From Mugil cephalus (taxonomy: Eukaryota > Chordata > Actinopteri > Mugiliformes > Mugilidae): a stretch of DNA of 64,000 nt. This document shows positions 39,619 to 53,903 of the stretch, piece after piece (position 1 is the stretch's first letter; each line of letters starts with the position of its first letter). The position numbers and the translations under genes were made by a program. The stretch spans positions 20,936,357 through 21,000,356 of the forward strand of contig NC_061789.1 of the NCBI RefSeq assembly GCF_022458985.1, in the 5' to 3' direction. Under the pieces are notes generated by a model, which did no database searches, was not told the origin of the DNA, and worked only from the letters and a program-made list of their open reading frames with translations.

Positions 39619-40466
39619 GTAAGAAAATCCATGTTTGATTTGGAATGATTACATTTATTGAGCTGGTTGTTTAGTTGTTATGCAGGTACATTTCCTGTAA
39701 AGATCTGTTAAGATTTCAGTTTCTATTTTATAACCATTTTAAAATTATTATCCTGGAACATTTTGTCCTTTGTAAACCAAGTATCTACGAATTATATGTT
39801 TAGAAGCCAAGCGTGCAGTTTTATAACTTACATATAAGTTAGAACCCAGTGGAGTTGAAGTGTTTGATTTATGGGACCAGGAATATTTTTATATCCATGT
39901 TTACGTTAAAGTGCCAACTGGAAATAATGAGACATTGCATAAAGCAAATATAATCGAATTGGATTATCATTACAAACAGCACTTTGTTAGATCTGTGGTG
40001 CTGCTGTTTGAACAGCCTACTTATTAGGGTCTCATTGTAATTGGTTAAAACAATGCCTCTGCCAGTTAATTGGACTTGGAAGGCTAGACAGAGCTGTGAC
40101 CAGAACTCACTGTGGACTCCATTTGATAATTGAAGTCAGGGGAGACAATGTACAATTAGTGGATCCTTCAGAGACTCAAGTCAATCTGTTTGAATGGACA
40201 CTAATTAGTAGCTGTAAGACATTAAAAAAATTCAACTGAGGTAATTGTGTTTTTTTTGTTTGTTTGTTTGTATTGTTTTCTGAGTGCATGACACACAGAT
40301 TTATGAAAACTTATTTTGTTCTCAGATGCACAGACAGTGCACAAAATACCCATTTAAAATTGGGAAGCAAATAATAAAGTGTGTAAATACAGTACTTGTG
40401 TGTATGTTTACTTAATCAGGATTTTTTTTTTTTTGCAGTACTTGAACACAGATCCGCAGTAAAGCA

Positions 40467-42327
40467 ATGGATCCAACAAGCGCTCCAAAAGGATGTGGTG
40501 CCAGCATCAGCTCCATATATTACAACCTGTGTGACCTAACTAAAGTGTGGGGGGTCGTGGTAGAAGCTGTTGCTGCTGCTGGTGTGGTGACTTCCTTCAT
40601 CCTGTTTGTCATTCTCATGGCCTCTTTACCCTTTGTGACCGACAAGAAGAGAAAGGGGATGGTGGTCTTACAGGCCTGCATTTTAGTCTTCACACTGGGA
40701 CTCTTTGGACTTACTTTTGCCTTTATTGTGGGCCCTTACTCCACCAGTTGTACTGCACGGAGGTACCTGTTTGGAGTACTGTTCTCGGGCTGTCTAGCCT
40801 GTCTGGTGATGCATGGGCTGTGGCTGGCCCTACTGCAGCGAAGGGGCCGGGGGCCCAGGAGCTGGATGTTATGCCTGGGTGCCCTAGGTCTCTGGCTTGT
40901 CGAGGTGATCATTAACACTGAGTGGCTTATCATCACTGTGGTCAGAGGTGGCTTTGTCCCCGACTTGTCTTGCAACATTGCCAACCAGGACTTTGTGATG
41001 GCCCTCATCTATGTGATGGTTCTGCTGCTGACTGTAGTGCTGATGGCTGTGCCGTCTCTAACGCACAAGCATAAGCAGTGGCGTCGAGATGGAGCTTTAA
41101 TCCTGGTCACAGGACTCTTCACAGTGGCTATCTGGGTAACGTGGATTGTCATGTATGTCCACGGAAACAGAGTCTCTGGGAACCCCAGCTGGGACGATCC
41201 GACTTTGGCTGTGGCTGTGGTGTCAAATGCATGGGTGTTCCTCCTTCTCTACACAATTCCAGAAATCTGCTTACTGACACATGAGGACACCGACCAGGAG
41301 CAGCCCCACGACGGAGATGTCTATCCTGCCAGGAGTCTGGTTTATGACACTATCCTTAAGGAGCCCGACATAACCCACCAGGGTGTTTACATGGAGAACA
41401 AAGCCTTTTCTATGGACGAGCCTCGAACAGGTATAACATCACTCATAATGTAGCACCAAAAAATTTACTGTAATGATTTTTCAGTGTAATTATTATCAGT
41501 CCCCTTCATCCACAATGCCACCTCATTAGGACAGAAATCTATTTACTGAAGGTTGTGCCACTTGCTGATATTGTGATACAAGGAAGTTAAATGAGTGTCT
41601 TCTTTGGAAACTACAAATATCAGTTGCTTGAAAATCCTATACTGTCAGTTAACACCATCCAATACGACAAGTATCAGGCCTACCTGCTCAGACTGCAGGG
41701 CTGCTATACTGGTATCATATACTATTCCAGATAGTGTCCGAGTACAACACTGTCACATATTTGATGTAGGTAATACATGCTCCAGTGTGCCTTTTAAGCT
41801 TCAAAATGTCCAGTTTGTATATGGTCTCTGATTTTCCTTGAGAGATGTAAACTAGTCAATAAGCAAAAGTATAAGTAACTTTCACTGATTATTGTTACAG
41901 AATCTGTTGCTCAGGTATTTAAGTGACACCTGGAATCTTCTGCTTTTATTTAAAACATATGCCAAGTCCAAAAAATTGAAATCCACTGGACAGAACTATG
42001 ACCATGTTTTTCAATGCAACCTAACCTTTTGTTCATTAGTATCCACTAAGCCGGAGTCTCCATATGGTGCCTACAATGGTCAGTTACGAAGTTGTGTATA
42101 TCAGCCCACCGAATTAGCCTTGATTGCCAAAGGTTTGACAAGGGTGAGTGTGCAAACTCTATTTTACACCACTAAGCATCAACGCTTCATTATATCTAAA
42201 ATAATCCCAACTATCCGTGTTTCTGCAGATGGACCAAGACATAATGACACCTCGAGTCACAGTCCCCAGTGTGAATCCACAAAGCAGCAGCTCCCTGCCT
42301 TGTTCAGCTGGGTCCTTATCATCTTAA
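40467..42327 (+). CDS. gprc5c: G-protein-coupled receptor class C group 5 member C
   Basis: Orphan seven-transmembrane receptor of the retinoic-acid-inducible GPRC5 family. Coding exons: 40467-41430, 42040-42143, 42229-42327. Joined length is 1167 nt, 388 aa. The extracellular N-terminus is short with the family motif YYNLCD. Seven hydrophobic helices follow, with the conserved stretches VEVIINTEWLIITVVRGG, DFVMALIYVM and SWDDPTLAVAV. The cytoplasmic tail has VYMENKAFSMDEP and YGAYNGQLRSCVYQPTELAL, matching the tail blocks of GPRC5C, which supports C over B or D. The phase (G|TA) fits at the first junction and AGG|ATG at the second. An in-frame TGA lies 18 nt upstream of the ATG, so no signal peptide is encoded in this exon, although human GPRC5C has one. 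A Tc1-like transposon lies 186 bp past the stop. Confidence 0.92.
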
Positions 42328-42513
42328 GGACTGCCACAGGTTGGCAGACTGAGTTGACAGCACAGTGCACCGTCTCCTACATACATGGTTGTTACTGCTA
42401 TTAACTAAATATCTATCATGGGTGTGTTCTTGAGGTTTCAGGTATCAATTTTGTCATTCTTGAGACGATGCTTTCAGTTAGAGTAAACATGGTGCATCGT
42501 GATTAACTACATA

Positions 42514-42715
42514 CAGTGGGGGAAATAAGTATTTGATCCCCTGCTGAATTTGTAAGTTTGCCCACTTCCATAGAAATGATCAGACTCTGGTTTTTATGGT
42601 TGTTTACTGGTTATGGGTATAGACAGAATATCAGTCGAAAATGCATAAAAAACACACAATCTAAAAGTTATAAATTGTTATGTATTTTATTAAGGGAAAT
42701 AAATATTTGATCCCC
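42514..42715 (+). repeat. Left terminal inverted repeat of the Tc1-like element
   Basis: 202 bp, reverse-complement match to 43914-44115. It contains an AATAAA on the plus strand at 42698-42703, downstream of the gprc5c stop. Confidence 0.93.
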
Positions 42716-42729
42716 AAGCACAACACAAG

Positions 42730-43748
<1,019 letters not shown>

Positions 43749-43913
43749 GGTGCTGTAGAAGTTGGAATGTAAGAAACTGATTCTTAGAGCAGGTGTGCTT
43801 TATATACATGACGAGTTAAGATCAGGAGTATTGGTAATTAGTTGACTGAGCACAGCTGTGTGCCACATGCGCACCAGCCAATCTGTAGGAGCCTGAATTC
43901 TAAGTGAATTGTT

Positions 43914-44115
43914 GGGGATCAAATACTTATTTCCCTTAATAAAATACATAACAATTTATAACTTTTAGATTGTGTGTTTTTTATGCATTTTCGACTGATA
44001 TTCTGTCTATACCCATAACCAGTAAACAACCATAAAAACCAGAGTCTGATCATTTCTATGGAAGTGGGCAAACTTACAAATTCAGCAGGGGATCAAATAC
44101 TTATTTCCCCCACTG
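43914..44115 (-). repeat. Right terminal inverted repeat of the Tc1-like element
   Basis: 202 bp, reverse-complement match to 42514-42715, followed by TA at 44116-44117. Confidence 0.93.
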
Positions 44116-46460
44116 TACGTATGTGTGTGTATATATATGTATACATATACATATACATACTATACAGCAATGGGACCTGACTCCTCTTGCAGATTTCTTC
44201 TATATCATTTCCTCAGTTTGCGTCAAATCAAGAGATCCAAGTTATCCAAAGATTTATCTCAACTCTTTACTTACATTTATGTGCACTCTTCATGCTCGGA
44301 AGGCATCCAAAGAGCCTTCTCTGCCTCTTCTGCTCTCTGGGCTCCTAAACCTTAATTTGTCTATAACGAACTCACTTGTAGATTGACTTACTGGAACCTC
44401 AAAAGTATCATCCAAGAGAAAGAATGACATGTACACATCTCTGTAGGAATACAAAGACTTTACCTTCTTGCACAACAAAAGTATTTGTTTTTTTTTCTTC
44501 TAAAATTTAAAACAAAGTAGAGCAATGTATAAAACTTTCAGGTAAGAGCTGACCAGGATTATGCTGATGATGGAGAAACCATAGACAAGGTTTAGGTAAG
44601 GATCATTCAAATCAGCAATTATGTTCAGAGTAAATTTCAAGAATTTTGTGTAAATTATGATATCAATATTGTTTGGTTTCAATCGCATAAATTCGCTCCT
44701 TGTAACCTTCTGATCCGTTTGCTAGTGCTAACATACTTTGTTTCAGTTGTAAAATGTTGTGACTCTGTAAGTTTAAAAACATTTCGGTAGAGAGGCAAAT
44801 TATTGTAAAGTTATTAAAGCAGCAACACTGTCTCATTGTTGGCTCTGATTGCAAAATATAGACCCATGTGGGAAACAGAAAGAGGAAGTTTCATTGGGAA
44901 TACCAAGTACATTCCAATAACTTCAGATATTTGCGAAGGTCAGCCTGATAAGTCTTACCTGGTGCCATAGACATGGAATTTCCCTCATCCAGCATTGTAT
45001 GGGTTTACATTGCTACAGGGAAGAAAATCATTTTAGCTGGTACTGAGAATGATAAATTCAGTCATTAAATGATTTAAGCAAAGCAGCATTTACAATTATT
45101 TTGACATACAATACGTTCTGTCACCTTCTCTCTGTAGACAGCTACCTCCATAATTCCTCCTTTTCTCACACACACACTGCAGTGAGCTGCAGCTGCCTAG
45201 CAGCAGGGTAAATAGTCTGTCTCCCAATTACTGCCACGGTCTTTTACCGTCAGCAGACTGAGTACCTGCTCACTGGAAACTACAAATCAGACAGAACAGA
45301 ATTCTACAACAGAACACATGTGCCAGTGTAAATACACAAAATAAAAATGCACACACACACACAAATATATATGTGCATATATACAACAAGCACAAAACAC
45401 TTAAACTAGAAGTTCAGACATTTGATGAATGAATTTATTTGAATATCAGGTAAAGCCTGCCTCTTCACTTAGTAGTTACTGTCCAAGGACACTGACCTGG
45501 TTAGATTAATGGACATTACTGGCTTTCAGAGGAGTTTTCTCTCATATAGTTTATTCTGTATTTACGTGTGCCAGTGACTGAAGCCAAAACCAAAGTCAGA
45601 GTCTTTTACAGGCAGAAAAACTGGAAACCTCCTGATAATATGAGCAGTGGTCTCGTACATAGATGTTGACATGGCCAACAGTGGATGCATTTATCTCGAG
45701 GGAGTAAGCGCTCCAGATCACAAGCAGCTGTCACCACTTAATACATGTCCTCCTATCACTGTGACAACCATCAGGGGACAAACACGGACACAGACAGCTT
45801 CACCAGTTAGTTTGATTACCTAAAAATGTCTAAATCCACATACATTACAACCAGAAAACATAATCTATGGATGTTAAAGTTAAAAAGGTATATCTGAAGT
45901 GTACTTTTAGGACCAGGGTGTTTTCAACACAGGACACAGAGATTACTAGACTGTCTCAGAGGCCAATATTTGAACAAAGGCCTTGTTTATGAGGGTAAAC
46001 CTGTTGAGGATTACAACAGCAAATAGCTGTGCCAGGCTCTAATGTGTGTTCCACATTTAAAAGGGCTAATGTGATTTATTTATCCCAAGATTGAGGCTCT
46101 CAGAGAGGTACAAAGTAAAACAAGACCTGGGCTGTTATGGACTTTTGCTATGGGTCAATGTTAAGACTGCGGAAACAACAATCGGGAAGCAAGTCATATG
46201 ATAGATATTGTTATAAGAAGATATAAATTGTAATGTCATATAATATAAAGCTCCTAAACAGGCCTGGTTGTAAGACAAAATATGGGCGAGAAATTCTCTG
46301 AACTCCACCTACTGATGAAAAGCATAAACAGCTATTAAATAAACCTCAAAGTGAGTTTGTTTTTAAATTTATCACATTACATTTATTGTATAAATTGTAA
46401 TCATTTCACATTTCACTGAGACATGGTAAATATGCACAAACCAGAAATAAATTTACATAC
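44116..46460. other. Intergenic downstream of gprc5c
   Basis: TA/CA-rich low-complexity sequence at 44122-44165 is followed by AT-rich sequence with no recognised exon. A short CA/TA tract lies at 45350-45385. Confidence 0.4.
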
Positions 46461-46461
46461 A

Positions 46462-46700
46462 GTGTATATACACTTATCAGGCTTAACAGTACGACCACCT
46501 GCCTAATACTGCCTCCTAAAAAGCTGTGACTCATCAGAGAATGGTCATGGGCCTCCTGAGGGTGTCCTGTGGTGTCTGGAAACACAATGTCGTTGGTGGG
46601 GGATTTTGGTTCCTCTGGGTTGAGAGGAGGGGCCTCTGTGGATCATCCCACTGATACTTGATCAGTTTGGGATCTAGGGAATCTTGCGGGTGTCTGGTCT
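46462..46700 (-). mobile_element. 3'-end relic of another Tc1-like transposon
   Basis: The sequence starts with a TIR-like block, GTGTATATACACTTATCAGGCTTAACAGTACGACCACCTGCCTAAT. It continues through eroded coding sequence of the transposase C-terminus in reverse orientation (GGCCTCCTGAGGGTGTCCTGTGG, then GGGGCCTCTGTGGATC, then GATCTAGGGAATCTTG). This matches from memory a common fish Tc1-like family distinct from the element at 42514. No right end is seen. Confidence 0.6.
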
Positions 46701-46974
46701 GGTCTAGGTGGGCGTAACGTGTCTAAGTAAGATCCACACAAATGCCAGGTTCAAGTTTCCCAGTAGAACATTGAACTGTCACAAGATGGTGTTTGTCATT
46801 TAGACATCCAGTCAGTTTTGATCTAATAGGTATCAACATTGCATGATGTGTCACCATGCTTTGTTAGTTCCGTCAGTAAACAGCTGGACTGCCATCTAGT
46901 GGTGAAATATCCTTAATGATTTTAACATGCACATCACAGATGACTCCATTGTAATTAGCAAATAAGAAAACAAT

Positions 46975-47030
46975 ATGTATATGTATGTGTCTGTGTGTAT
47001 ATATATACACACATACATATATTCACCAGG
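46975..47030. repeat. (TA/TG)n low-complexity repeat
   Basis: Alternating TATG/TGTG/TATA sequence. Confidence 0.75.
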
Positions 47031-47258
47031 TGACCGTGTGACAATGTGCTGACAACATTTATAAGGCACTTAGCATGTAGTTATCAAAGAGGCAAGTGAA
47101 TGCAGTTTACCTTACATGGTGGCCTGTAGATGCAAATGTTTGAGTCTTTCCTTGAATGTTCTCTTAACTGTAGGAAGCTCTTCACTTGGCATTTAACACA
47201 TACAGTCTGCTGATGATTATGCTCATTGCCATCCCATCTACTGATTGCAATGGGGTAA

Positions 47259-50255
47259 TTATCCTTCACTGAAGTTCTGGTGTTTTCCTAAGCTGGCAGT
47301 CCTGGCCTCCAGCTGCTGTTGTTTCCGTTTCTTAAGATAGCGGTAGGCCTCCACTGCTCGCTGCCTCTCCTCCTCCATTATTCTCTGTCTGGCCATGGAG
47401 GGCTTGTTTGTGGAAGTTGCTGTTTGGCCTAGAAGAGAGCTGAGAAGCAGCGTCTTGGATGCATTCTGGATAATAAAGGAAGAAGAACATAAAGTTAACT
47501 CCTTACTCAAGAGTGATGAGATAACATGTGATCCCAGCATAGCACATTTACCTGAGACTTGTCCAGAGCTTTCTTCGGTTTGACGCTTAACAATGGTGGG
47601 GCCATTGTAACTTCACCAAAGGGAATGTCATCTACAAAACAAACAAAAACGTACTTCAACTCAGTTGTGTCTATTCAGCTTTAATTAATGTTGTGGCTTT
47701 CCAACAAGTTAAGAATAATATAAGTCTGGTTGTTTATTATATGACATAATGGTCAACCGGAACAGCATTAACATGGTCTTAACCCACTGAAAAGACAAAT
47801 ATCGCCACCTAGTGTGGAGGAGGAAGACATGTTCCCATCAGTTATTCAATTTTCTCCCTTGCATGTGAACTGGGACAAGCTCAGAAAGTTGAATTTCGAG
47901 CATACCTCTATTAAGCTGTGTATGTCTGTGTAATGCACTGACTCTTGCTCTCTAGCTAGTGTTTGGCTGGTAGTATGTCTCACATTACAGGCTTGCATCA
48001 ACACTTTGTGGGGGAAAACATTCCTGTGCTCTACAATAAACGAAATGCTTCAAACAAACCGGTTTAAATCAATAACACTTCACAAGAGTTGCAGTGTAGT
48101 TGGTTGCCTGGACACAATTGAAATGGAAGTATTGACAAGAAGAGAGACAAGAGTGTATTAATCAGGCTTTTTACTAAGCAGCATTGCGAGCAATGCCACA
48201 GCTTTGCCATCGTGATGTTGTACTACTTCACACCACCTAATCGTAACTTAGTTTACATGGGGGAAAGACAGATTTTAACTTTGATTTATTTAATATTTGA
48301 CTGTAGCATTTGTAGCACGATGTCAGTAGCACAGAATCATGTGCTACACATACACTGAAGAGGCCGGATAGTGGCAGAAAGCTGCTAATCTGCTTTGCAG
48401 GTACTTTGTATTGTGGACTATCAACAGTTACTGGTCAAGCCTCGCGCTGGATGGACCAAGCTATAACTAAGGGTTTCTGCCAGTGTCCTTTTTATAGAGA
48501 GAGGCTAAAAAGTCAAAATTCTACTGGCACTCCAGGACTGGTTTTACTGTAGATTTACTGGAGATTATTTCAACAGCTTGATGTTGGGAGATTGAATATA
48601 TGAAGATGGTTCACAGCAGGCCTTTTCTAACTAGCTTACATACTCTGTGGCTCACTAAGTTGAGTGGGTTGTCCACAAACCAAAGGGTTAATTTTCAGTC
48701 CCCAGAATGTGCCACATGCTAAAATGTCCTTGGGCAAAGTACTGAACCCCAATTTGCTCCCAGTGCGTGGCACTGGTGTGTGAACATGTTTGGCAAATTG
48801 TCCTTTTCGATCTCTGCGCTAGTGCAGCTAGTAGATCCAAACTAAGTGAAAGAACACAGACAAAAGCTAATGACTTCGGCTGGTCTTTGTTCGAGCCCCT
48901 TTCATCCTTTGTTTGTGTTTTGGCATCACATGCTTTGCTCACCCACAAACTCCTCTTTCTCCAGCTTGTCCTCTTGTCTGTCCAACTTTTTCTGCTGTCG
49001 CTTCAGTAATCTCACTTTGGCATACCTGGAGCAAGACAGCAAGGCCCAAAAATGTTTTCACCTTGTTCAACATGATGTTCAAATTATGATTACAGCTCAA
49101 ATTAATTAGAGTCACACGTTATGTATTAGGCACATTAAAGCTCTGCTGTTCAAATACTGCTACAGAAGATGAATCTTGATGAATCTTAATCAGTAAGTGA
49201 GGTTAGGGTGAAAGCGCTCATAAATAGCTATAGTATACTCACTCCTTCTTTTTGTCAGACTTCCCTATGTCTGCTCGCCTCTCTTGTTTGTCCACATCCA
49301 GTTCAGGCCTTCTGTCAACTTGGTTCTTGGTGAGGAACAAGACATGTTGTGTCTCAGTATTCATGCGCTGCAGGTATGCTCTCTCGCTTTCCAGGTTTCC
49401 TCTCTTGAAATGTGGGACACGTATGTCTCCATCCTGGGAGTCATCTGACTTATGATGGGAGTTGATGGCTAAAGGGACAGAAATACAATGCATCTCTCAC
49501 CAGCTGATGTCTCTTGAATACATAAATGACATTGGACACGATTCTAATCACCTTTCTTAAGCTTCTTGTTCTTCTGCGGTCTCTTCTTCATTCTGTCCTT
49601 GCTCTTCATGATCTCTCGGAGTCTGAAGGGGATGTGTTCGAGGTGGTCCTCTTGTTTGGCTCTCTTGGGTTTCCCATCTCCTCTAGGCTTCTTTTGAGAG
49701 CTTTTTTCACATGTACTGTGCACAGAGAGATTTTGGAGACTGTTGATTGCATTATACCAATGTCTATGTTGTAATACAACGATTTTAATCAAGTTGACAC
49801 TGACTCTACCCCTGCTGTAATACAGTTTCTACTGATCACGGTTTGTACTGCTGTATTTGCCATAGCTTTTATTATTAGGTTCTATGCTGAAAATATCCTG
49901 ATGCGATATCTGTATATATCCTAATGTATTTAGTCGCTTTGTACACTGAAACACATTTCCCATGTCAATATCTGTACAAAGCCTGCACTTACTGCTTCTG
50001 CACTTCTGGCTCGATGCTTACTGCATTTCGCTGCCTCACACTTGTGGAATGACATTAAAACTGAATGTAATCCGTCTAAAAATGCAAACTCCACACACAC
50101 CTAGCCTATATAGCTAATAGCATAGCTACTAACTAGCTGGTGCTACTTGCTTAACGCATCATTAACCTCATTAGATTACGTTACCTTTGGTGTTGTCCAG
50201 CTTTACCCGCTTGGTTCCCCGCCTTGCTTGTTTGTTTTTTCTTACTTTTCCCCAT
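47259..50255 (-). CDS. ccdc137: Coiled-coil domain-containing protein 137
   Basis: Highly basic coiled-coil protein. The human orthologue is nuclear/nucleolar and chromosome-associated, and its molecular role is not well defined. Coding exons: 50255-50185, 49715-49552, 49468-49243, 49025-48943, 47631-47552, 47465-47259. They sum to 831 nt, 276 aa (human about 289), and all junctions are in phase. Features: lysine-rich start MGKSKKKQ, the diagnostic HIPFRLREIMKSK (residues 51-63), QHVLFLTKNQ (119-128) preceded by VPHFKRG and AYLQRMNTE, a charged helix KRQQKKLDRQEDKLEKEE, DDIPFGEV, and near the end MARQRIMEEERQRAVEAYR (232-250). The gene lies head to head with pde6g. Together with tspan10 this reproduces the order of the human 17q25.3 block. 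Confidence 0.92.
48655..48790 (-). repeat. Dispersed teleost-type repeat, copy 3 (in ccdc137 intron 4)
   Basis: The reverse complement contains the blocks CAGTGCCACGCACTGGGAGCAA, TTGGGGTTCAGTACTTTGCCCAAGGACATTTTAGCATG, and GTTTGTGGACAACCCACTCAAC. These share core and order with the copies at 9262 and 17232. Confidence 0.6.
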
Positions 50256-51320
50256 GGTGCAATCTAACTCAATCCACAACAAAATAGAAACATGTGGAGC
50301 ACGCGATAGCAGCGTGTAGTTAGCTACAACCTTCAACCTACGACCCTTAACCCGAAGCTAGAGAATCAAGAACAGAGCTCTCACTCTGTGACAAATAAGG
50401 CTGTTTCTGCCCCAGCGTGGCTTAACGTCTGTCAGTGAACAATGTCTACCAGATGATAGAGTTTGAGTACCTCGAAAACAACTCATAAACATGTCTCAAG
50501 GGACAGCAGTAGACACCAAGTGATAGAAACGCGGTTTCTGCCTCAAGAGTCAAAATTCACGATCGCTTAATGTTGAGGCACTTACAGCCTGTTCCGAGTG
50601 ATACACGAAAACATTAGACGATCTTTGTTCCAAACGCCGGATTTGACAAGTTAAATCTGTCACCGCTAGAGGGCACAGATACATTCGTTTAGGCAGAGTC
50701 GTATATTAGAGAATATAATATACGGCTCTGCCTTTAGGTAAAGAAGTTTGTCATTTTAATGACGGTTGTAACTGACTATTCCTAGAGTGATAATCTATTA
50801 GAAGCATTAATAACTAAAAACTATAAAATATTGTAGGCAATTTACGAGTACAGTAAAAGTAAATAAGACTAATAATCATTTAGACCACTGAGCCATGCCT
50901 AGTAATGTGCAAAATTAACCAACTAATTATTTCAATTTCTATTTCGTTTTTTAAGCATCTTTAAAAACTGCTGTCTGTAAGATAATTTCTTACTTTGAGA
51001 GAGACCTGACATTCCCCCGATACAGACTGGCTCAGGTTTGACTGAAAGAAAATTATTTAGCAACAATCTCGATAACTGACAAACAGTTCAACTATTAAAT
51101 CAGGCAAACATGGGGTAATATGCGTTTATTTCATCTTTTTCAATAATTATATGTTTATATGTTCAATATCTCTGTTACGTGTCAAAAAAATGTAGTAAAA
51201 GTAAGCAATACCACAATGTAAAATACTGTATTCCAAGTCCTAAATGTAATATCAAAATGTAGGCTGCATAGAAAAGTATAAAGTATAAATGCACATTCTG
51301 TTCAGTGGGAAACAAAACAA
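50256..51320. other. ccdc137 upstream region, no gene
   Basis: AT-rich sequence between the head-to-head genes ccdc137 and pde6g. In human OXLD1 lies between them, but no oxidoreductase-like domain is recognised here. No coding exon is seen. Confidence 0.45.
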
Positions 51321-51329
51321 GAGAGAGTT

Positions 51330-51395
51330 AGTGTCCATACCTAGTTACCGTATTTCCCTTCGGGGATGAATAAAGTAATCTATCTATCTATACAT
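51330..51395 (+). repeat. LINE 3'-tail-like sequence
   Basis: ACCGTATTTCCCTTCGGGGATGAATAAAGTAATCTATCTATCTAT resembles the 3' end of a fish LINE with a short terminal repeat. It is a tail only, with no coding part. Confidence 0.45.
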
Positions 51396-51699
51396 GTGTC
51401 CTGTGTGTGCATGTGCCTGAACAGTGCAGATTGAAGAGAGAATCTGAATTAAACAATTAGATGAATGGACCTGGTGGTTGGAATGGATTACCAGCCATAA
51501 TACAACTTAATCTGAGAGACTGCTGATTAAAGAGAAAGGTCACGTTCACACTGGTATGTTCTCGCCTGCGTGAGCTGCATAATGTTTGCAGGTGCTGGGG
51601 AGATTCTGAGCTTCATGGGACGTATTGTGACAAAATCCCACACCTCAACCTCTACTCAGCCTGTGTTCTGGATGGTCGTGGAAAAAATTCAGATAGAAA

Positions 51700-52640
51700 T
51701 CCAAATCTCTCTACAAAGCCTCCATTTGATTGAAAATGCCACAGCAAGAACATTAATGGGAATTAACATTATTAATTAACAAGAGAGATAATATTACTCC
51801 AGTCTTAGCTTCTCTTCATTGGCTCCCTATAAAATCTAGAATATAATTTAAAATCCTCCTCCTTACATACCAGGTCAAGTTCCATCATATCTCAAAGACC
51901 TCATTGTACCATATTGTCCCAACAGATCACTGCGACATCAAAGTGCAAGTCTCCCTGTGGTACCTAGAGTTTCAAAAAAGTAGAATGGGAGGTAGAATCT
52001 TCAGCTATCAGGCTGCCCTCCCGTGGAACCATCTCCAGTTATGCTGTTACAGGCCTAGACTGCTCTCTCCATCACCCTTTCACTCCCTCACTCCACCATG
52101 TTCTTGTGAGCGTCTCTGGCCTGGAGTTGTGTGTTTCTAACCTGTGGTGCTGTATACTACTCATCTGTTGTTGTGGTCTCATCAACCGGTCCAGTCTCCA
52201 TGACCTGCAGTTATCCACTCCTCCCTGAATGTATAATTGTCCAGCCTGCCTATGACACTTTTATTATTCAGTCATTATAGCAGCTGACTCACCTGTGGTA
52301 GAACAACTTCTGTCACAGTTTCATACCACTATATCCTTGTTTAAATTCATTATCAAATTCTCACATATCTGCTGTATCTTGAATTTGTATCACAATTGGA
52401 TTCTGTACATGTGTGCTTTAGTTAGTTGTATGTAGATGTATGTTTATCTTGTTGTGCCTATCTTCCCACTTCTCTCTCTTTTTCTGCCTCTATCCGGCTG
52501 GCCTCAGGCAGATGTGTCCCTTCATATGAGCTGGGAGTAAAAAAGGGTTTTTTTCCTTGCCACCATTGCCTTAGTGCTTGCATCAAGGTCTTCAGACTGT
52601 GTGTTCTGTATCGTTATTGATGCTACATAAATGAAGATGC
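51700..52640 (+). mobile_element. Rex1/L2-type LINE 3' fragment
   Basis: Degenerate plus-strand coding traces include LIENATARTLMGINI (about 51726), then ITPVLASLHWLPIKSRI (about 51793-51842) and further frames with TLLTYQVKFHH. They correspond to the conserved region after the RT domain. The long non-coding 3' tail ends near 52620 with GGTTTTTTTCCTTGCCACCATTGCC and GTTATTGATGCTACATAAATG, typical in layout of fish Rex1/L2 3' ends. It occupies about a third of the ccdc137-pde6g gap. Confidence 0.7.
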
Positions 52641-52824
52641 TATCATGTGTCAGTTCCAGATAATCTGAGGAACAGGGAACTGTCGCCCCCTCAAATCCTT
52701 GTCAATCAATCCCTCATGAATGTACTGTTCCATATCCATTGTAAAAGACCCGTGTGTGTCCAAGTGCTGAGGGCCTCACAGTTTATTGGCTGGTGGTGTC
52801 ATAATCTTCTCACAGTCTGAACTG

Positions 52825-52832
52825 TATAAAAG
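52825..52832 (+). promoter_or_regulatory. pde6g TATA box
   Basis: TATAAAAG lies about 30 bases before the expected transcription start (about 52855) of a short non-coding exon. TAATC motifs, the core recognised by CRX/OTX photoreceptor factors, occur upstream at about 52660 and 52803, and an inverted CCAAT (ATTGG) lies near 52783. Confidence 0.6.
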
Positions 52833-52854
52833 GGCTTTACTGGACACAGCTCAT

Positions 52855-52911
52855 CAACAGCAGTCCAGACCTTCACAGCACTAACAAAAAAGATACACAG
52901 CGGCAGAAGTG
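52855..52911 (+). other. pde6g 5' UTR exon (probable)
   Basis: Begins about 30 bases past the TATA box and ends before the donor GTGAGT at 52912. The next acceptor is CAACAG at 53891-53896, a few bases before the start codon. Confidence 0.5.
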
Positions 52912-53903
52912 GTGAGTATAAAGTATTATGTATTGATCGGTTTAGTTAGATTGGTTTTTATGAACTTGTGCTTTTGGACCACTGACACATTTTATCAGAT
53001 AACCTTAGCATTGTAATTTTTTAACAGAAATTGTGCTTGCTATCTGGATTTAGGGCTTTCAGTAGGTAATTCACATTTACCGTGTTAAATTAAATTACAT
53101 GCACTCAAGGCCAGTATCTTATATCCAGAGGTGATTCTAATATTTTGACTAAAAAGAAAAATGGAAAAAATCCAATTCCCCTCGAAAATAGTTATCTAGT
53201 ATGAGACTATGACCTCAGAAATAAACAGGAATTTGCACATTTACCCACAAAAGTACGTACAGTAATTCCACAAATTACAAATTTAGTGAACGTGGAATCT
53301 TTATAGAGAGCCGTTTTACTTTACGGTCCTTGAGTACATTTGTGTAACATATACATTATATATGTTAATATGTATTCATGCAATGTACATAAAATTATCT
53401 TAGTATTTATCCAAATTTGTCAGAACTGAAATTTTTTATAATGTAGTTACTGCCAAATTTGAATAATGATCCACCAATACTTGAGTATGAAATCGCTGTT
53501 TTAGAAGGTTTCCCTCCAAAGTTCCTTTCACTGGTAATCTGAGCTTTTGTCAGGTAAGGTCCATAAACAAATTCAGCATGTCCTCACAATAATCTGATCA
53601 TGAAGGGGCTTTGAAGCTGAGAGGCATGGTAGAGAGTTGATTAGGAATGTGAGCATGAGATTACAGAGCCATTGCTGCCTGTACATAAGTGTATTTCTTT
53701 AGGTAATTAAGTGATTTGGACATGTGTGTATTTGAGGGACCAAAGTATATTTCATAAACATTTCTCTAACGTATTGGCAAATTACAAAGTAATTGCTGTG
53801 ACTGGTTCAATGAAATGTTTTTGTTACACGTGGTATTTTTCTTCTTCTCTCTTTTCAATTTATGATACAATGACTGTCCCATTATAATTCCAACAGCAGA
53901 AGC

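Noticed and set aside
41892-42404. 170-codon open frame over the gprc5c tail
   Set aside because: It is read-through of gprc5c exons 2-3 and their introns. Splicing gives the family tail and an earlier stop.
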